Of a DNA stretch of 64,000 bases, positions 1 through 9,416 are shown piece by piece. Positions within the stretch are counted from its first letter, which is position 1; the number at the start of each line of letters is the position of its first letter. Made by a program: the position numbers and the translations under genes. Below the pieces are notes generated by a model, which saw nothing but the letters and a program-made list of their open reading frames with translations, had not been told where the DNA came from and searched no databases. Origin of the DNA: Microcoleaceae cyanobacterium MO_207.B10 (GTDB lineage Bacteria; Cyanobacteriota; Cyanobacteriia; Cyanobacteriales; Microcoleaceae); NCBI GenBank assembly GCA_030064835.1, contig JASJEE010000001.1, positions 1-64,000 on the forward strand. The letters are read 5' to 3'.

Positions 1-1793
1 TCATTGCCTTAGTCAGTTTAATCATTCTAGTTGAATGGACAAAATTTAAAGTAAACCCCCTACCCAACCCAATTACTGGCCCAGTAGTCATTTATGCTCG
101 TGATGGACAAACACCTCTACGTCCAGAATATAGAAATTCTCATTATGAATTGGGACGCATCTCTAAATTTTCCAAATATTTACCAGATGCAGTCATTGCT
201 TCTGAGGATAGTCGCTTTTATTGGCATTTCGGCGTAGATCCCATCGGAATATTAAGAGCAGTATTAATAAATTTACGTTCAGATGGTATACGGGAAGGGG
301 GTAGTACAGTTACTCAGCAACTAGCAAGAAGTATATTTAGAGATTATGTAGGTACAGAAGATTCTGCTAGTCGGAAATTGCGAGAGGCAATAGTATCTCT
401 CAAGATAGAAGCTTTTTATAGTAAAGAAGAATTATTATTAGCCTATCTAAATAAAGTTTATTTAGGATTAGATTTATATGGATTTGAAGACGCTGCCAGA
501 TTTTATTTTGGTAAAAGTGCAACAGATTTAACTTTATCAGAAGCAGCAACATTAGTAGGAATTTTACCCGCACCCAATAGTTTTAACCCAGTACAAAATT
601 ATGAAATAGCTGTACAAAAAAGAGATGGCGTTCTTTATCGAATGCTGAGTCTGGGAATGATCGATCAACAACAAGCAGATAGAGCTAGGCGATCGCGAAT
701 AGAAATTAATCCCAAAGCTAAAGAAGTTATCCAAGGTACATTAGCACCTTACTACTATGGTTATGTATTTACCGAATTAGAGGAATTATTAGGAACAGAC
801 TTAGCTAGAGAAGGAAATTTTATCGTTCAAACAGCTTTAAACCCTGAAGTTCAAAACCATGCAGAAATAACTTTGCAAGATACAATTAATAACGCTGGTT
901 CTTATGCGAGGTTTTCTCAAGGTGCTATAGTCACAATAGATTCTAGGAATGGGGAAGTCATTGCTCTGACAGGAGGTGCAGATTACCAACAAAGTCAGTT
1001 TAACCGAGCGACTCAAGCACAACGTCAACCAGGTTCTACATTTAAAGTGTTTGCTTATGCTGCTGCCATAGAAAGGGGGATACCACCGACAAGATTATAT
1101 TCTTGTGATTCCCTCAGATGGATGGGTGTCAGTTACGGCGGTTGTCAACGCAGTAGTGGCAATACAAATATGTACACAGGTATGGCAATGTCTGAAAATG
1201 TAGTAGCTTTGCGAGTTGCTCAACAGGTAGGTTTAGATAGAGTAGTAAGAATGGCAAAGCGTTTAGGGATTAAGTCTAAATTAAATGCTGTACCTGGGTT
1301 AATTTTAGGTCAAAGTGAAGTTAATGTTTTGGAGATGACTGGTGCTTATGGGGTATTTGCTAATCGTGGAGTGGGGAATAAACCCCATACTATTCGGAAA
1401 ATTATAGATAGTAGTGATTGTAGCGATCGTAATAATATTTACACTTGTCGCTGCATTTATTCCTACGATCCAGATCCAAATTGTGAAAACCCTCAAGGAG
1501 ATATTCAAGCTAACCGCTCTATTTTGAAACCATACATAGCAGACAGAATGACTCAAATGCTTCAGGGAGTTGTGGAATTTGGTACAGGTAGTAGTCTTAA
1601 TTTAGGTTTAGGAGAAGCGGGTAAAACTGGTACTACTAATAATGGAGTTGATTTATGGTTTATTGGGTACATTCCTAATCAAAGTTTAGTAACTGGAATT
1701 TGGCTAGGAAATGATGATAATTCGCCTACCTATAGCAGTAGTGGAGAAGCGGCTAAGTTGTGGGGAAACTATATGGAGAAAGTTGTGCGTTAG
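1..1793 (+). CDS. Class A penicillin-binding protein (transglycosylase/transpeptidase), 5' end outside window
   Basis: Bifunctional peptidoglycan synthase that polymerises glycan strands and cross-links stem peptides in the periplasm. The reading frame is open from base 3, so the gene begins before the window. The first 11 or so codons visible are hydrophobic (ALVSLIILVEW), the end of the N-terminal membrane anchor, followed by a typical linker (GPVVIYARDGQTPLR). The GT51 domain shows EDSRFYWHFGVD and GGSTVTQQLARSIF. The transpeptidase domain shows the active-site PGSTFK (SxxK), SEN (in MAMSENVVA) and KTGTT. The internal TTG at 150 gives a shorter frame but would lose the anchor, so it is not the start. 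Convergent with the next gene. Family assignment is firm; which PBP paralogue it is (PBP1A-like) is inference. Confidence 0.95.
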   Translation, partial: IALVSLIILVEWTKFKVNPLPNPITGPVVIYARDGQTPLRPEYRNSHYELGRISKFSKYLPDAVIASEDSRFYWHFGVDPIGILRAVLINLRSDGIREGGSTVTQQLARSIFRDYVGTEDSASRKLREAIVSLKIEAFYSKEELLLAYLNKVYLGLDLYGFEDAARFYFGKSATDLTLSEAATLVGILPAPNSFNPVQNYEIAVQKRDGVLYRMLSLGMIDQQQADRARRSRIEINPKAKEVIQGTLAPYYYGYVFTELEELLGTDLAREGNFIVQTALNPEVQNHAEITLQDTINNAGSYARFSQGAIVTIDSRNGEVIALTGGADYQQSQFNRATQAQRQPGSTFKVFAYAAAIERGIPPTRLYSCDSLRWMGVSYGGCQRSSGNTNMYTGMAMSENVVALRVAQQVGLDRVVRMAKRLGIKSKLNAVPGLILGQSEVNVLEMTGAYGVFANRGVGNKPHTIRKIIDSSDCSDRNNIYTCRCIYSYDPDPNCENPQGDIQANRSILKPYIADRMTQMLQGVVEFGTGSSLNLGLGEAGKTGTTNNGVDLWFIGYIPNQSLVTGIWLGNDDNSPTYSSSGEAAKLWGNYMEKVVR

Positions 1794-1820
1794 CAAAAAT
1801 CAGCCAGGAAAATGAGAACA

Positions 1821-1849
1821 CCTACACTTCCAATGTTGGTAAGTGTAGG
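1821..1849. terminator. Hairpin between convergent genes
   Basis: A 9-bp perfect stem CCTACACTT / AAGTGTAGG encloses a second short stem CCAA-TG-TTGG. It lies in the 62-bp gap between two convergent genes, a usual place for a bidirectional terminator. No long T-run follows on either side, so the role is inferred from position and structure. Confidence 0.5.
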
Positions 1850-1855
1850 ATAAAC

Positions 1856-2740
1856 TCACCGAGAAAATGGGGGAGAAGCAGGAGGTAAATCTTCTATCTG
1901 AGCCAAAGTTTCTTGAATACGTGGAGTTGCAAGAAATCTTTTTGCATCTTCAAGCAACCGTTTACCCCAAAGATTTTGATCGAGATATTCAATGTCTGCA
2001 TATCGACTATCTAACCTTAGTGCTTCTTCTCCCATAGCAAGTCCCTGTTCTTGATCGCCTTGGATATAAAGAGCTACAGCTAGTGCTAATAGTGGTTCTG
2101 CTGCTTTATTATCTAAAGATATAGCCTCACGCCACTTTCTAATGGCAGTATCTACATTACCCATTTCATATTCAACTAACCCGATGTTATTAACTGCGGG
2201 CCATAGATTTTTCTCTAAGCCATAAGCTTTTTCATATTGAGCGATCGCTCTTTTTAATTTACCACGCTTATAATAAGCATTACCTAAGTCAAATAAAGCA
2301 CCAGGGCTATCTGGTTTTAATTTTAAACCGACTTTTAACTGATTGATAGCTTTTTGATGATCGCCGTTTTGAAAGTAGGCTCTACCTAGAACAAAACTAA
2401 TATCAGCATTATTAGAATCAATATTTTGAGCTTGTTTTAAAGCAGCAATACCCTGTTCTAGATCCTCTGCTTGAATATACAGACTACCTAGAAGTGCCCA
2501 AGCTTGTTGACTATTTGGGGCTAATTGAGTGGCCAGTTCAGCTCTAGATAAAGCTAACTCAAACTGTTGAAATCTTGCTAATTGTACAGCTTCTTCTGCT
2601 AAACTCAAACCTGTCTGTTCCAGTTGAGCTGAGTCTAACTGTAATATATGAGGAACTAATGCCTGTCCCAGTACAGGTTTAGCAGAACTACACAGACCGA
2701 TGGTGATTAATAAAGAGACTAAGGAAATTCGATTTGGCAC
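1856..2740 (-). CDS. Exported TPR-repeat protein
   Basis: A 294-residue protein. It begins with a Sec-type signal peptide (basic MPNR, hydrophobic core, then SSAKPVLGQ). The rest is tetratricopeptide repeats from about residue 45 to 260, seen as recurring patterns such as ALFDLGNAYYKRGKLKRAI and AVNNIGLVEYEMGNVDTAI. TPR proteins act as protein-protein scaffolds; this one is probably periplasmic or thylakoid-lumenal. The start codon is GTG. The C-terminal 30 residues leave the repeat pattern and are proline-rich. No enzymatic motif is seen and the partner is unknown. The convergent penicillin-binding protein gene need not be functionally linked. Confidence 0.8.
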   Translation of the reverse strand: MPNRISLVSLLITIGLCSSAKPVLGQALVPHILQLDSAQLEQTGLSLAEEAVQLARFQQFELALSRAELATQLAPNSQQAWALLGSLYIQAEDLEQGIAALKQAQNIDSNNADISFVLGRAYFQNGDHQKAINQLKVGLKLKPDSPGALFDLGNAYYKRGKLKRAIAQYEKAYGLEKNLWPAVNNIGLVEYEMGNVDTAIRKWREAISLDNKAAEPLLALAVALYIQGDQEQGLAMGEEALRLDSRYADIEYLDQNLWGKRLLEDAKRFLATPRIQETLAQIEDLPPASPPFSR

Positions 2741-2863
2741 GGTAAAAACTAGTATTTCTGGTTAAGAAGTTCAGATTAAAGTGTATAGTATGATAGGATA
2801 GCTTATAATTTATACTCTTTGCTGTAGATTATGATTTTCCGTGTATTTTAGAGAGCAAGTTTA

Positions 2864-3056
2864 TACCAAATTGATAAATGTTTGCTAGAAATATTATCAA
2901 TCTTGGGTGTAGGATGTGGGGTTTTGGGTATAGTGAAATCATAGGAAAAACAAAGAAAAAGGCTGGTTATCAAAGGGATAAAGTGGAAAAACTTTATTAA
3001 TTAGTTAATAGTTGAAGTTTGCTCAAGCATCACATTCTTTTTTTTTTAAATTGGTA
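2864..3056 (+). mobile_element. R1 element copy 1 (TACC...GGTA, 193 bp)
   Basis: Non-coding element starting TACCAAATTGATAAATG and ending AAATTGGTA. It is flanked by a 3-bp direct repeat TTA (2861-2863 and 3057-3059). The interior holds conserved blocks also found in the other four copies (AATATTATCAATCTTGGG, AAAGGGATAAAGT). The right end abuts the TATA end of an R10 element. No open frame; MITE-like. Confidence 0.8.
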
Positions 3057-3057
3057 T

Positions 3058-3190
3058 TATAGGAATCCGCGCAGAGGTTGCGGGGAATTAAAAAGTCAAT
3101 AAAAAAGTTGAAACTCCCACCTGTTCCCAGTTAAGTGTTCCCTAAAAAGCAGTAAGATTTTTGCCACGAATATGCGGAGGATTGCTATAT
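3058..3190. repeat. R10 element copy 1 (TATAG...CTATA)
   Basis: An inverted-end element, TATAGGAATCC at the left and GGATTGCTATA at the right, matching the copies at 19124 and 47352. The shared interior includes AAAAAGTTGAAACTCC and TTTTTGCCACGAATA. This copy has a GC-rich left arm (CGCGCAGAGGTTGCGGGG) that the others lack. Confidence 0.65.
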
Positions 3191-3556
3191 CTTTAATTCA
3201 GTCAGATAAATTCAGTAATAAGTAGTATAGAGATGTCGCTCAAGTGATAGTATAATTTTCTCTAAGTATTCAGCTATTAGCAGTCAGCTATCGGCGCTAA
3301 TTATTATCTTCAAAAAATCTCAAAAATCAAAACTTTTTTAGAAAAAAATGAATCAAAAAATTGTAAAATTTTATCTAAAATCGGAATTTTATTATTATGC
3401 TCAACAGTAGAATCTAAAGTTAATTCCCGAAGATTTATAATACTTAGATATTTTGATTAAATTTGATGTTAATTTTAGAGTGTTTATTTTCAAATAAAGC
3501 TGATAAAATACCCAGAAATAATCAAGAAAGTAATACTAATACTAAATTAGTATTGA
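3191..3556. other. AT-rich intergenic DNA
   Basis: No gene, RNA signature or clear repeat seen. It is very AT-rich, with A-runs and a short palindrome made by AATACTAATACTAAATTAGTATTG just beyond the stop of the kinase gene (about 3532-3555), which could act as a terminator. Confidence 0.4.
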
Positions 3557-4885
3557 TTATATTGGTAACATAATCATAAATTCAGTACCATGTCCTGGTG
3601 AAGAATTTAGTTTAAGTTTGCCACCATGTTTTTCACTAATAATCTGGTGACTAATAGCCAATCCCATGCCTGTTCCTTTTCCTACAGCTTTTGTTGTAAA
3701 GAAATTATCAAAAATTTTATCTTGTATTTCTAGAGGAATTCCATCTCCATTATCAGTCATTCTTATAGTCAGCCAAGTATAATTTTGAAAAAATATTACT
3801 TCTGTAGTAATTTGTATTTGAGGTTGCCACTCTGAATCTAAATCTACCGATTTTTCCTGTAGTGCATCAATAGCATTGCTAATAATATTCATAAATACCT
3901 GGCTAAGTTGACCAGAATAGCAACTTACCATCGGTAGATTGGGACAATAATTTTTGATAATTTTAATACCGTGCTTAAGGCGATTATTTAATATTAATAA
4001 GGTACTATCTATACATTCATGAATATTTGCTGGCTTGCGTTGGGACTCATCCATGTGAGAGAAGTTGCGCAGACTATTAACAATCTTAAGTAATTGTTCA
4101 GAACCAAACCTTATACCTTGAGTAGTTTCAGACAATTCTGCCTGTAGAGTATCATACTCTATTTGTTCTTTTATTTTATTTATGATGGGGGAAGGCTCTG
4201 ATATTTGATCATAAACAGCCAAAAGTTTTGTAATTTCTTCAATATAGGAAGTGAGAAATATCAGATTATTCCAAATACAATTAACAGGGTTTCTAATTTC
4301 GTGAGCTACTTCAGCAACCATTCTCCCCAGACTTGCCATTTTTTCTGTTTGAATAGCTTTTGCATGAGTTTGTTCTTTTAGCAAATTACTGGTAAGTTCA
4401 TGAATTTGTGACTGAGCAACTAATAATTGATGTATATCTAAAAGTCTATACTCTTCAGGCTGTACTTCGACAACTACTGGGTCATAGAGTAACTCAGGTC
4501 GTCTTTGTAAAGATTTTTGGGCTGCTTCAACTATTAATGTGGTACCAGGTAGGATTAATACTTCTACTTGAGAAAATCTATATAGGACATCTATGGAGCG
4601 CTTATAAAACATCTCTATACCATAGCGACCTCCCATTCTTTCAAAAAACAACCGTCGGGAAACCATACCAACAAAATTACCTTGCTGGTTTGTAAGAATA
4701 ACACCTGGCAATAAAGGATTAGATTCAAACACAGGTGCAATTTCTTTGCCCAAACAGCTAGACTCAATCTGAAAATTTTGGAGAGGCAGTTCCTGTATAG
4801 TAGATTCTAGAGATAGATTTTTACCTTTAACCTGAAGATTAGGTGAGGTAAATGAATCTGAAGATGACTCATGCAAAGCGAACAT
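3557..4885 (-). CDS. Sensor histidine kinase with CBS-like N-terminal module
   Basis: Soluble two-component kinase. From the upstream TTG at 4915 the frame has 452 residues. I prefer the ATG at 4885 (442 residues), which has AGGA about 13 bases upstream. Order of parts: N-terminal module (about residues 50-170) with [19 protein letters not shown] and a [15 protein letters not shown] segment; HisKA box AHEIRNPVN with the phospho-accepting His; N box [11 protein letters not shown]1 DNGDGIP; G2 GTGMGLAIS. It has no membrane segment and no receiver domain. The same N-terminal module occurs in the broken kinase gene at 5692-7650 and in the diguanylate cyclase at 8022. No adjacent response regulator is present, so the partner is unknown. 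Confidence 0.88.
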   Translation of the reverse strand: MFALHESSSDSFTSPNLQVKGKNLSLESTIQELPLQNFQIESSCLGKEIAPVFESNPLLPGVILTNQQGNFVGMVSRRLFFERMGGRYGIEMFYKRSIDVLYRFSQVEVLILPGTTLIVEAAQKSLQRRPELLYDPVVVEVQPEEYRLLDIHQLLVAQSQIHELTSNLLKEQTHAKAIQTEKMASLGRMVAEVAHEIRNPVNCIWNNLIFLTSYIEEITKLLAVYDQISEPSPIINKIKEQIEYDTLQAELSETTQGIRFGSEQLLKIVNSLRNFSHMDESQRKPANIHECIDSTLLILNNRLKHGIKIIKNYCPNLPMVSCYSGQLSQVFMNIISNAIDALQEKSVDLDSEWQPQIQITTEVIFFQNYTWLTIRMTDNGDGIPLEIQDKIFDNFFTTKAVGKGTGMGLAISHQIISEKHGGKLKLNSSPGHGTEFMIMLPI

Positions 4886-5299
4886 ATTTAAGTAGTTCCT
4901 ATGGTTATGTATCAATAGATACGCTCAAGATTGTTTATTGTTAATTCTTATTAGCTCTGACAAACTACAGTTAGATATATGAGCTTACACCTTTCTAGCA
5001 CAATCTTAATAAGATCATCAGATAATATAAAACTTACTTAATATTTTTCAGGGTATTATTAAATTTATTTATAAAAATATCAATCAAATCGCCTTTTGTT
5101 TCGTAAAAATACTTAGTACCTATTAGTATTAAATATATCATTATTAACTAGTAAGTTTAGTATTATTACTTAAAAACCCCCTAGTTCCTTGTCCATTTTA
5201 CGCCCTTCTCTAATTTGTCTGACCCATGTTATCTATTTACTGTTAAAAAGATACTCTTGTGAGAGGTGGGGGGGAGAGGTGAAAATTAGAAAAAATTTA
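4886..5299. other. Intergenic DNA upstream of the kinase
   Basis: Holds the presumed promoter region of the leftward kinase gene. AT-rich with no gene seen. CCCCCTAGTTCCTTG near 5176 and a GTGGGGGGGAGAGG stretch near 5264 are the only GC-rich patches. Confidence 0.4.
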
Positions 5300-5431
5300 G
5301 GTGGTGGTGCATAGTAATGGTAAACGAAGCAACGGGAGTGTCGGGAAATGGGGAGATGGGGAGATGGGGAGATGGGGAGTGTCGAAGAAATTAAAAAATA
5401 TATATCCTCACCATTACCATGCAGGACTACC
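5300..5431. mobile_element. R6 element copy 1 (132 bp, 8-bp target duplication)
   Basis: Ends GGTGGTGGTGCATAGTAATGG at the left and CCATTACCATGCAGGACTACC at the right form imperfect inverted repeats of about 24 bp. Flanked by a perfect 8-bp direct repeat AAAATTTA (5292-5299 and 5432-5439), the mark of transposition. The interior contains a four-fold tandem GGGGAGATG. A second copy lies at 26216-26328. Non-coding. Confidence 0.75.
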
Positions 5432-6102
5432 AAAATTTATACTAACCCACTAATTAATTGTCAAAAAAAAAAGACTTTCAATTTTGGTAACTATTTAACA
5501 GTTGAAGTCTAAGTGAAGTCTAGCATTACTTTCGGTAATTGTTATAATAAAAGTTTTACATAAATATAGTCATATATAGAATCCCGTTATATCATATATT
5601 TTGATAACTTAACTTTAATCATTGAACCTACCATCGCCCAATTTTCCCATACTTCCCCAACTATATAGTAAGTATCCAACTGGATTTGATATTAAGAGAC
5701 GGGGAATAAAATTTCAAATTCTGTACCGCTTCCAGGAGTAGAATTAACTTTGAGTTTACCTCCATGCTTTTCTGTAGTAATTTGATAAGTAATATTTAAA
5801 CCTAAACAAGTTCCTTTACCTACTGGCTTAATAGTAAAAAAGTTATTAAAAAAGTTATTAAAAATTTTGTTTTGAATCTCTATCAGAATTCCTGGACCAT
5901 TATCAATAATCCGAATTGATATATAATTATTTTGTTTGAGTTCTGTAGTCACCCAAATAGTGGGAGATTTAGGGGGCTTTTCTTGAGAATCTTCTAGAGC
6001 TTCTATAGCATTAGTAAAAAGATTCATAAAAGCTTGACTTAATTGACCAGAATAACAATTTAACAAAGGAATTTTTCCATAATTTCTAATAACTGTAATT
6101 TT

Positions 6103-6245
6103 GAGGTTGCACATTATGGAATGATACTGCAAAAAATTGGCTTGGACTTTGACTGAAAAAAAACCATTAACTAATCATTTTAGTCATTCCCAAATCTAAA
6201 ATTCGACCATCGAAAATCGAGAATCATTCGTCACTGTGCAACGCC
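6103..6245. mobile_element. R2 element copy 1 (143 bp, 8-bp target duplication)
   Basis: Non-coding insert in the kinase pseudogene. The ends are GAGGTTGCACATTATGGAATGAT and, inverted, GGCGTTGCACAGTGACGAATGAT. Flanked by GTAATTTT on both sides (6095-6102 and 6246-6253). The same terminal sequence bounds the insert at 37238-37348, also with an 8-bp duplication. Confidence 0.8.
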
Positions 6246-6893
6246 GTAATTTTCGGTTTGAGACGACCCCTTAAAATTAAAAGTGTACTATCTATACATT
6301 CCTGAATATCAGTTTCTCTCGGTTTAGTCTCGTTCATATATGAAATTTTTTTCAGACTACCTATTAGCTGATTTAATTGTTGTGCTGAAGCTATGATACT
6401 TTGAATTAATTCTGGTAAATCTTGTTGGATAAAATCAAAGTCAATCTCATCTTTAATTTTTTCAATATCATCTATTTTTTTGCGGAAGTTTTTATTCATA
6501 AGCATTGAAAAGCTGATTCAAATCTTGATAATAGTTGAAGAGAAAATTTGTATTTCCTAAGATGCAACCTACAGGATTTTTGATTTCATGAGCTACTCCT
6601 GCTAAAATTTGCCCTAAACTTGCTAATTTTTCTGTTTGAATAAGCTGAGACTGGGTTTGTTGATGAAGTAGTTGAATAGCTAATTGATGAATATGTGATT
6701 TGGCAACGAGTAACTGATGAATATCTATTAAACTATATGCTCCAGATGATATTTTAAGAACTATTGGTTCGTATAGCAGTTCCGGAGAACGTTTCCATAA
6801 TTTTCTCGCGACATCGACAACTAATGTATCATTGGGTAAAACTAATATTTCTGTTTCGGCAAAACGATATAAAGTTTCTATAGAACGTTCTAA

Positions 6894-7084
6894 TACCAAA
6901 TTGATAAATGTTTGCTACAAATATTATCAATCTTGGGTGTTGGCTGTGGGGTTTTGGGTGTAGTGAAATAATAGGAAAAACCCAGAAAAAAGCCGATTCT
7001 AAAAGGGATAAAGTGGAAAAAATTTATTAATTGGTTAATACTTGAAGTTTTCTCAAGCAAAACATTCTTTTTTCACGCAGGGTA
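6894..7084 (+). mobile_element. R1 element copy 2 (191 bp)
   Basis: TACCAAATTGATAAATG...GGTA with TAA on both sides (6891-6893 and 7085-7087). It interrupts the kinase pseudogene, and its removal with one TAA restores the reading frame. The right end has diverged (CACGCAGGGTA in place of AAATTGGTA). Confidence 0.85.
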
Positions 7085-7186
7085 TAAAAATAGTTCTCTA
7101 CCAAAAGGACGACCAATATATTCTAAAAATTTTCGCCGAGAAATCATACCGAAAAACTCACCTCAGTGTAGTAAGATAACTCCGGT

Positions 7187-7492
7187 TCATTAATTGATAA
7201 TTGATCAGGGATAATTGATAATTACCTCTGGTTAAAACCGTTACGGAATTGCATATCAGGAAATATTATTTCTTCTCTTGGTCGATTGGATATGGCAATG
7301 CTTCGGAGCGGCTCTGCATTCTTCGGGAGACCTTTCCCTCCGGGACGCTTCGCGTTTAGCGAAGCTTTGCGGTAGCAAACGCCATCTCATCCTACGGACT
7401 GCTCCGCTTTCCGACCGCTTTTTTCCCCTTAAAAGGGTCAGCTTTCAACCATTATTACCGAATTATTAATTCGGTAATAATGGGTTTGTTTC
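7187..7492 (-). repeat. R12 repeat, enlarged by a GC-rich block
   Basis: Boundaries approximate. The arms TAATTGATAATTGATCAGGG and CCGAATTATTAATTCGG and the block CCGTTACGGAATTG match other R12 copies. Between about 7275 and 7425 sits a GC-rich patch (TTCGGGAGACC, CTCCGGGACGCTTCGCG, TTAGCGAAGC) that can fold into several small hairpins and looks like a separate inserted repeat. It lies inside the kinase pseudogene. Confidence 0.55.
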
Positions 7493-7650
7493 AAATAAAA
7501 TAAGTTTGCTACTACAGTTCCTGTTGCAATTAGTTAAACTTGAGCATTATAAGTGAATAGGTCTTCAATTTTTGACCCTAAATGAAATTTTTTTGAGCTT
7601 ACCTGATATACAAATTCAGGCAGTTGTTCAATTTCTAATGTATTTAACAT

Positions 7651-8021
7651 AAAAATTTTTTTGATTGTTATTTATTAACTTATATATAAAACTATTTTTT
7701 CGTTTTTATTTAATAAACACCCTGATATATATAAATTCTGGTTTCTCTGTTTGAGAGAATGTTAACTATGATTGGTTTTAATTATTTGTGGAATTAATTT
7801 TGTTGAGATGAAGCTACGTCAATCAAAATCTACGAATCAAGTATTTGGAAAATTAATCAAATTAATCATAACCATAGAATATGTAGTTGAATCTTATTCT
7901 TCAACTTACCGAAAAATTCTGTTCTCAAGCCTCCCCTTTTAAAAGGAAATAAGAAAAAATGTTTTTTTTAGTCAATCTTCTTCTTTTGCAAGAGAGGTAA
8001 TTACTAATTAATAATTATTGA
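7651..8021. repeat. Intergenic DNA ending in a partial R12 repeat
   Basis: Upstream of the dead kinase gene the sequence is plain AT-rich DNA. From about 7914 to 8021 there is an R12-like stretch (TCAAGCCTCCCCTTTT, then GAGGTAATTACTAATTAATAA), which ends at the stop of the diguanylate cyclase gene. No gene seen. Confidence 0.45.
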
Positions 8022-9113
8022 TTAATAATTGTTTAATTCCCATCCTTTTTCACTCAAAATAACCCGATTACGACCTTGTGTTTTAGCTTGATAAAGAGCT
8101 TTGTCAGCTTCAGAAATTAATCGTTCTGGTGAAATATTTATCTGAGGCACAACGCTAGCTATTCCTAAACTTAAAGTGACATGATTACTAACTTTAGAAG
8201 CTTGATGAATTATATTTAATGCTTTGACTTCTGAACGAATTTTTTCAGCTATAAAAACAGCTTTAGCAGCATTTGTCGAAGGCAAAACAATAGCAAATTC
8301 TTCTCCTCCATAGCGGGCTACTAAATTTTCATAATTAGTTCCTGTAATTAAATTTACAGTTTGTTTCATCGCAGAAGCTACCTGTTTTATACATTTATCT
8401 CCTGCTTGATGACCATAGGTATCATTATAACTTTTGAAACAGTCAATATCTCCTATAATTAGAGAGATAAAATTCTGTTGCTGTTCCATTTGGAACCACT
8501 TTTGAGACAGATATTGGTCAAATCGTCTCCGATTGGCAATTTGAGTTAAACCATCTAGAGAGGCTTGAAGTACCAATTCTTGATTAGCTATTTCTAATTT
8601 TTGATAAAGTTCATGTAGTAAATTATTCGCCAATTTATGAACATGACATTGAGCTATTAGTAAATTATGGAAATCTAAAATTCTATATACAGAGGGTTTA
8701 ATTTCGACAACAATAGGTTCATAGGCTAAATCAACTTCTCGCTCCAAAGCTTTACTAGCAGCCTCAACAATTTTAGTATCTCCAGACATTAGTAAAAAAT
8801 TTGTAGAAGCAAAACGATATAAAGTTTTGAGAGACCTTTTTAGAAAAAGTTCTCTGCCAAAAGGACGACTCAGATATTCCAAAAATCGCTGCCGGGAAAT
8901 CATGCCAAACAGCTGTCCCTTATCTGTTAAAATAGCCCCTGGTAATCTGGGTTCAGATTCTAATTTTACTGCAACAACTTCTCCCGGTTGATTACAGTCA
9001 ACCTGAAAGTCATAAGCAAACAAACTTTGCAAAGTTGACTCCGGAAATGTTGTTTTTAGACAGTTGTCTGAGATTGATGAGACTAATGATTCATAGCAGG
9101 ATAGGTTAACCAT
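8022..9113 (-). CDS. Diguanylate cyclase (GGDEF) with CBS-like N-terminal module
   Basis: Predicted to make cyclic di-GMP. The start is the ATG at 9113 (363 residues); the longer frame begins at a TTG. Residues about 35-165 are the module shared with the adjacent kinases (PGAILTDKGQLFGMISR, RPFGRELFLKRS, LDFHNLLIAQCHVHKL). A GGDEF domain follows from about residue 190 (DGLTQIANRRRFDQYL, then the active-site RYGGEEF). The residues five to eight before GGEEF do not form the RxxD inhibitory site, so classical product inhibition is not expected. It sits beside kinases with the same input module, which suggests one sensory input wired to two output types. Confidence 0.9.
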   Translation of the reverse strand: MVNLSCYESLVSSISDNCLKTTFPESTLQSLFAYDFQVDCNQPGEVVAVKLESEPRLPGAILTDKGQLFGMISRQRFLEYLSRPFGRELFLKRSLKTLYRFASTNFLLMSGDTKIVEAASKALEREVDLAYEPIVVEIKPSVYRILDFHNLLIAQCHVHKLANNLLHELYQKLEIANQELVLQASLDGLTQIANRRRFDQYLSQKWFQMEQQQNFISLIIGDIDCFKSYNDTYGHQAGDKCIKQVASAMKQTVNLITGTNYENLVARYGGEEFAIVLPSTNAAKAVFIAEKIRSEVKALNIIHQASKVSNHVTLSLGIASVVPQINISPERLISEADKALYQAKTQGRNRVILSEKGWELNNY

Positions 9114-9416
9114 AAATAGTAACAAAAAAAATCAGAATGGTACAGAGCTAGAGTCAAAAAAAGTCAAGATTATTTTAATCGGGTACACAAAATTAATTAC
9201 ACATTTTCCTAAGATTAAACCTTTTTAGGGCAAAGGTTACATAGGGTCAGAGTAGGTAATCAATTCTGTGTAGTTACTTAATTTCTTAGCTTATCAAATT
9301 ACTATGATATATTAACTATAACTTAACTATACTAGCACTTTTTACTTGAACTTAAATTATCCAGTTTAAGTAAGGATGTATAGATAAAAGCATGAAAGTT
9401 TAAGAATAGGTAAAGA

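Larger units (their letters stand above)
5692..7650 (-). pseudogene. Histidine kinase pseudogene broken by three insertions
   Basis: A paralogue of the kinase at 3557. Read leftwards from the ATG at 7650, the pieces are: N-terminus MLNTLEIEQLPEF with a stop after FTYNAQV; an R12 repeat (about 7187-7492); GVILLH-stop-GEFFGMISRR; an R1 element (6894-7084); [11 protein letters not shown]...[10 protein letters not shown]; a frameshift near 6500; [18 protein letters not shown]; an R2 element (6103-6245); then VIRNYGKIPLLNCYSGQ, DNGPGI and GKGTCLGLNIT. Removing R1 with one TTA gives RELFLERS, matching RELFLKRS in the neighbouring cyclase. Removing R2 with one 8-bp duplication gives LKPKITVIRNYG. 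A 15-base tandem duplication gives NNFFNNFF where the intact gene has one copy. Clearly non-functional. Confidence 0.88.

Noticed and set aside
5340-5380. Regularly spaced repeats that might be a CRISPR array
   Set aside because: The unit is 9 bp with no spacers. None of the tandem arrays in the window has repeat-spacer periodicity and no cas gene was found.
7278-7469. 63-codon frame in the GC-rich patch
   Set aside because: The patch is a dispersed hairpin-rich repeat inside the R12 element of a pseudogene; the composition is unlike local genes.
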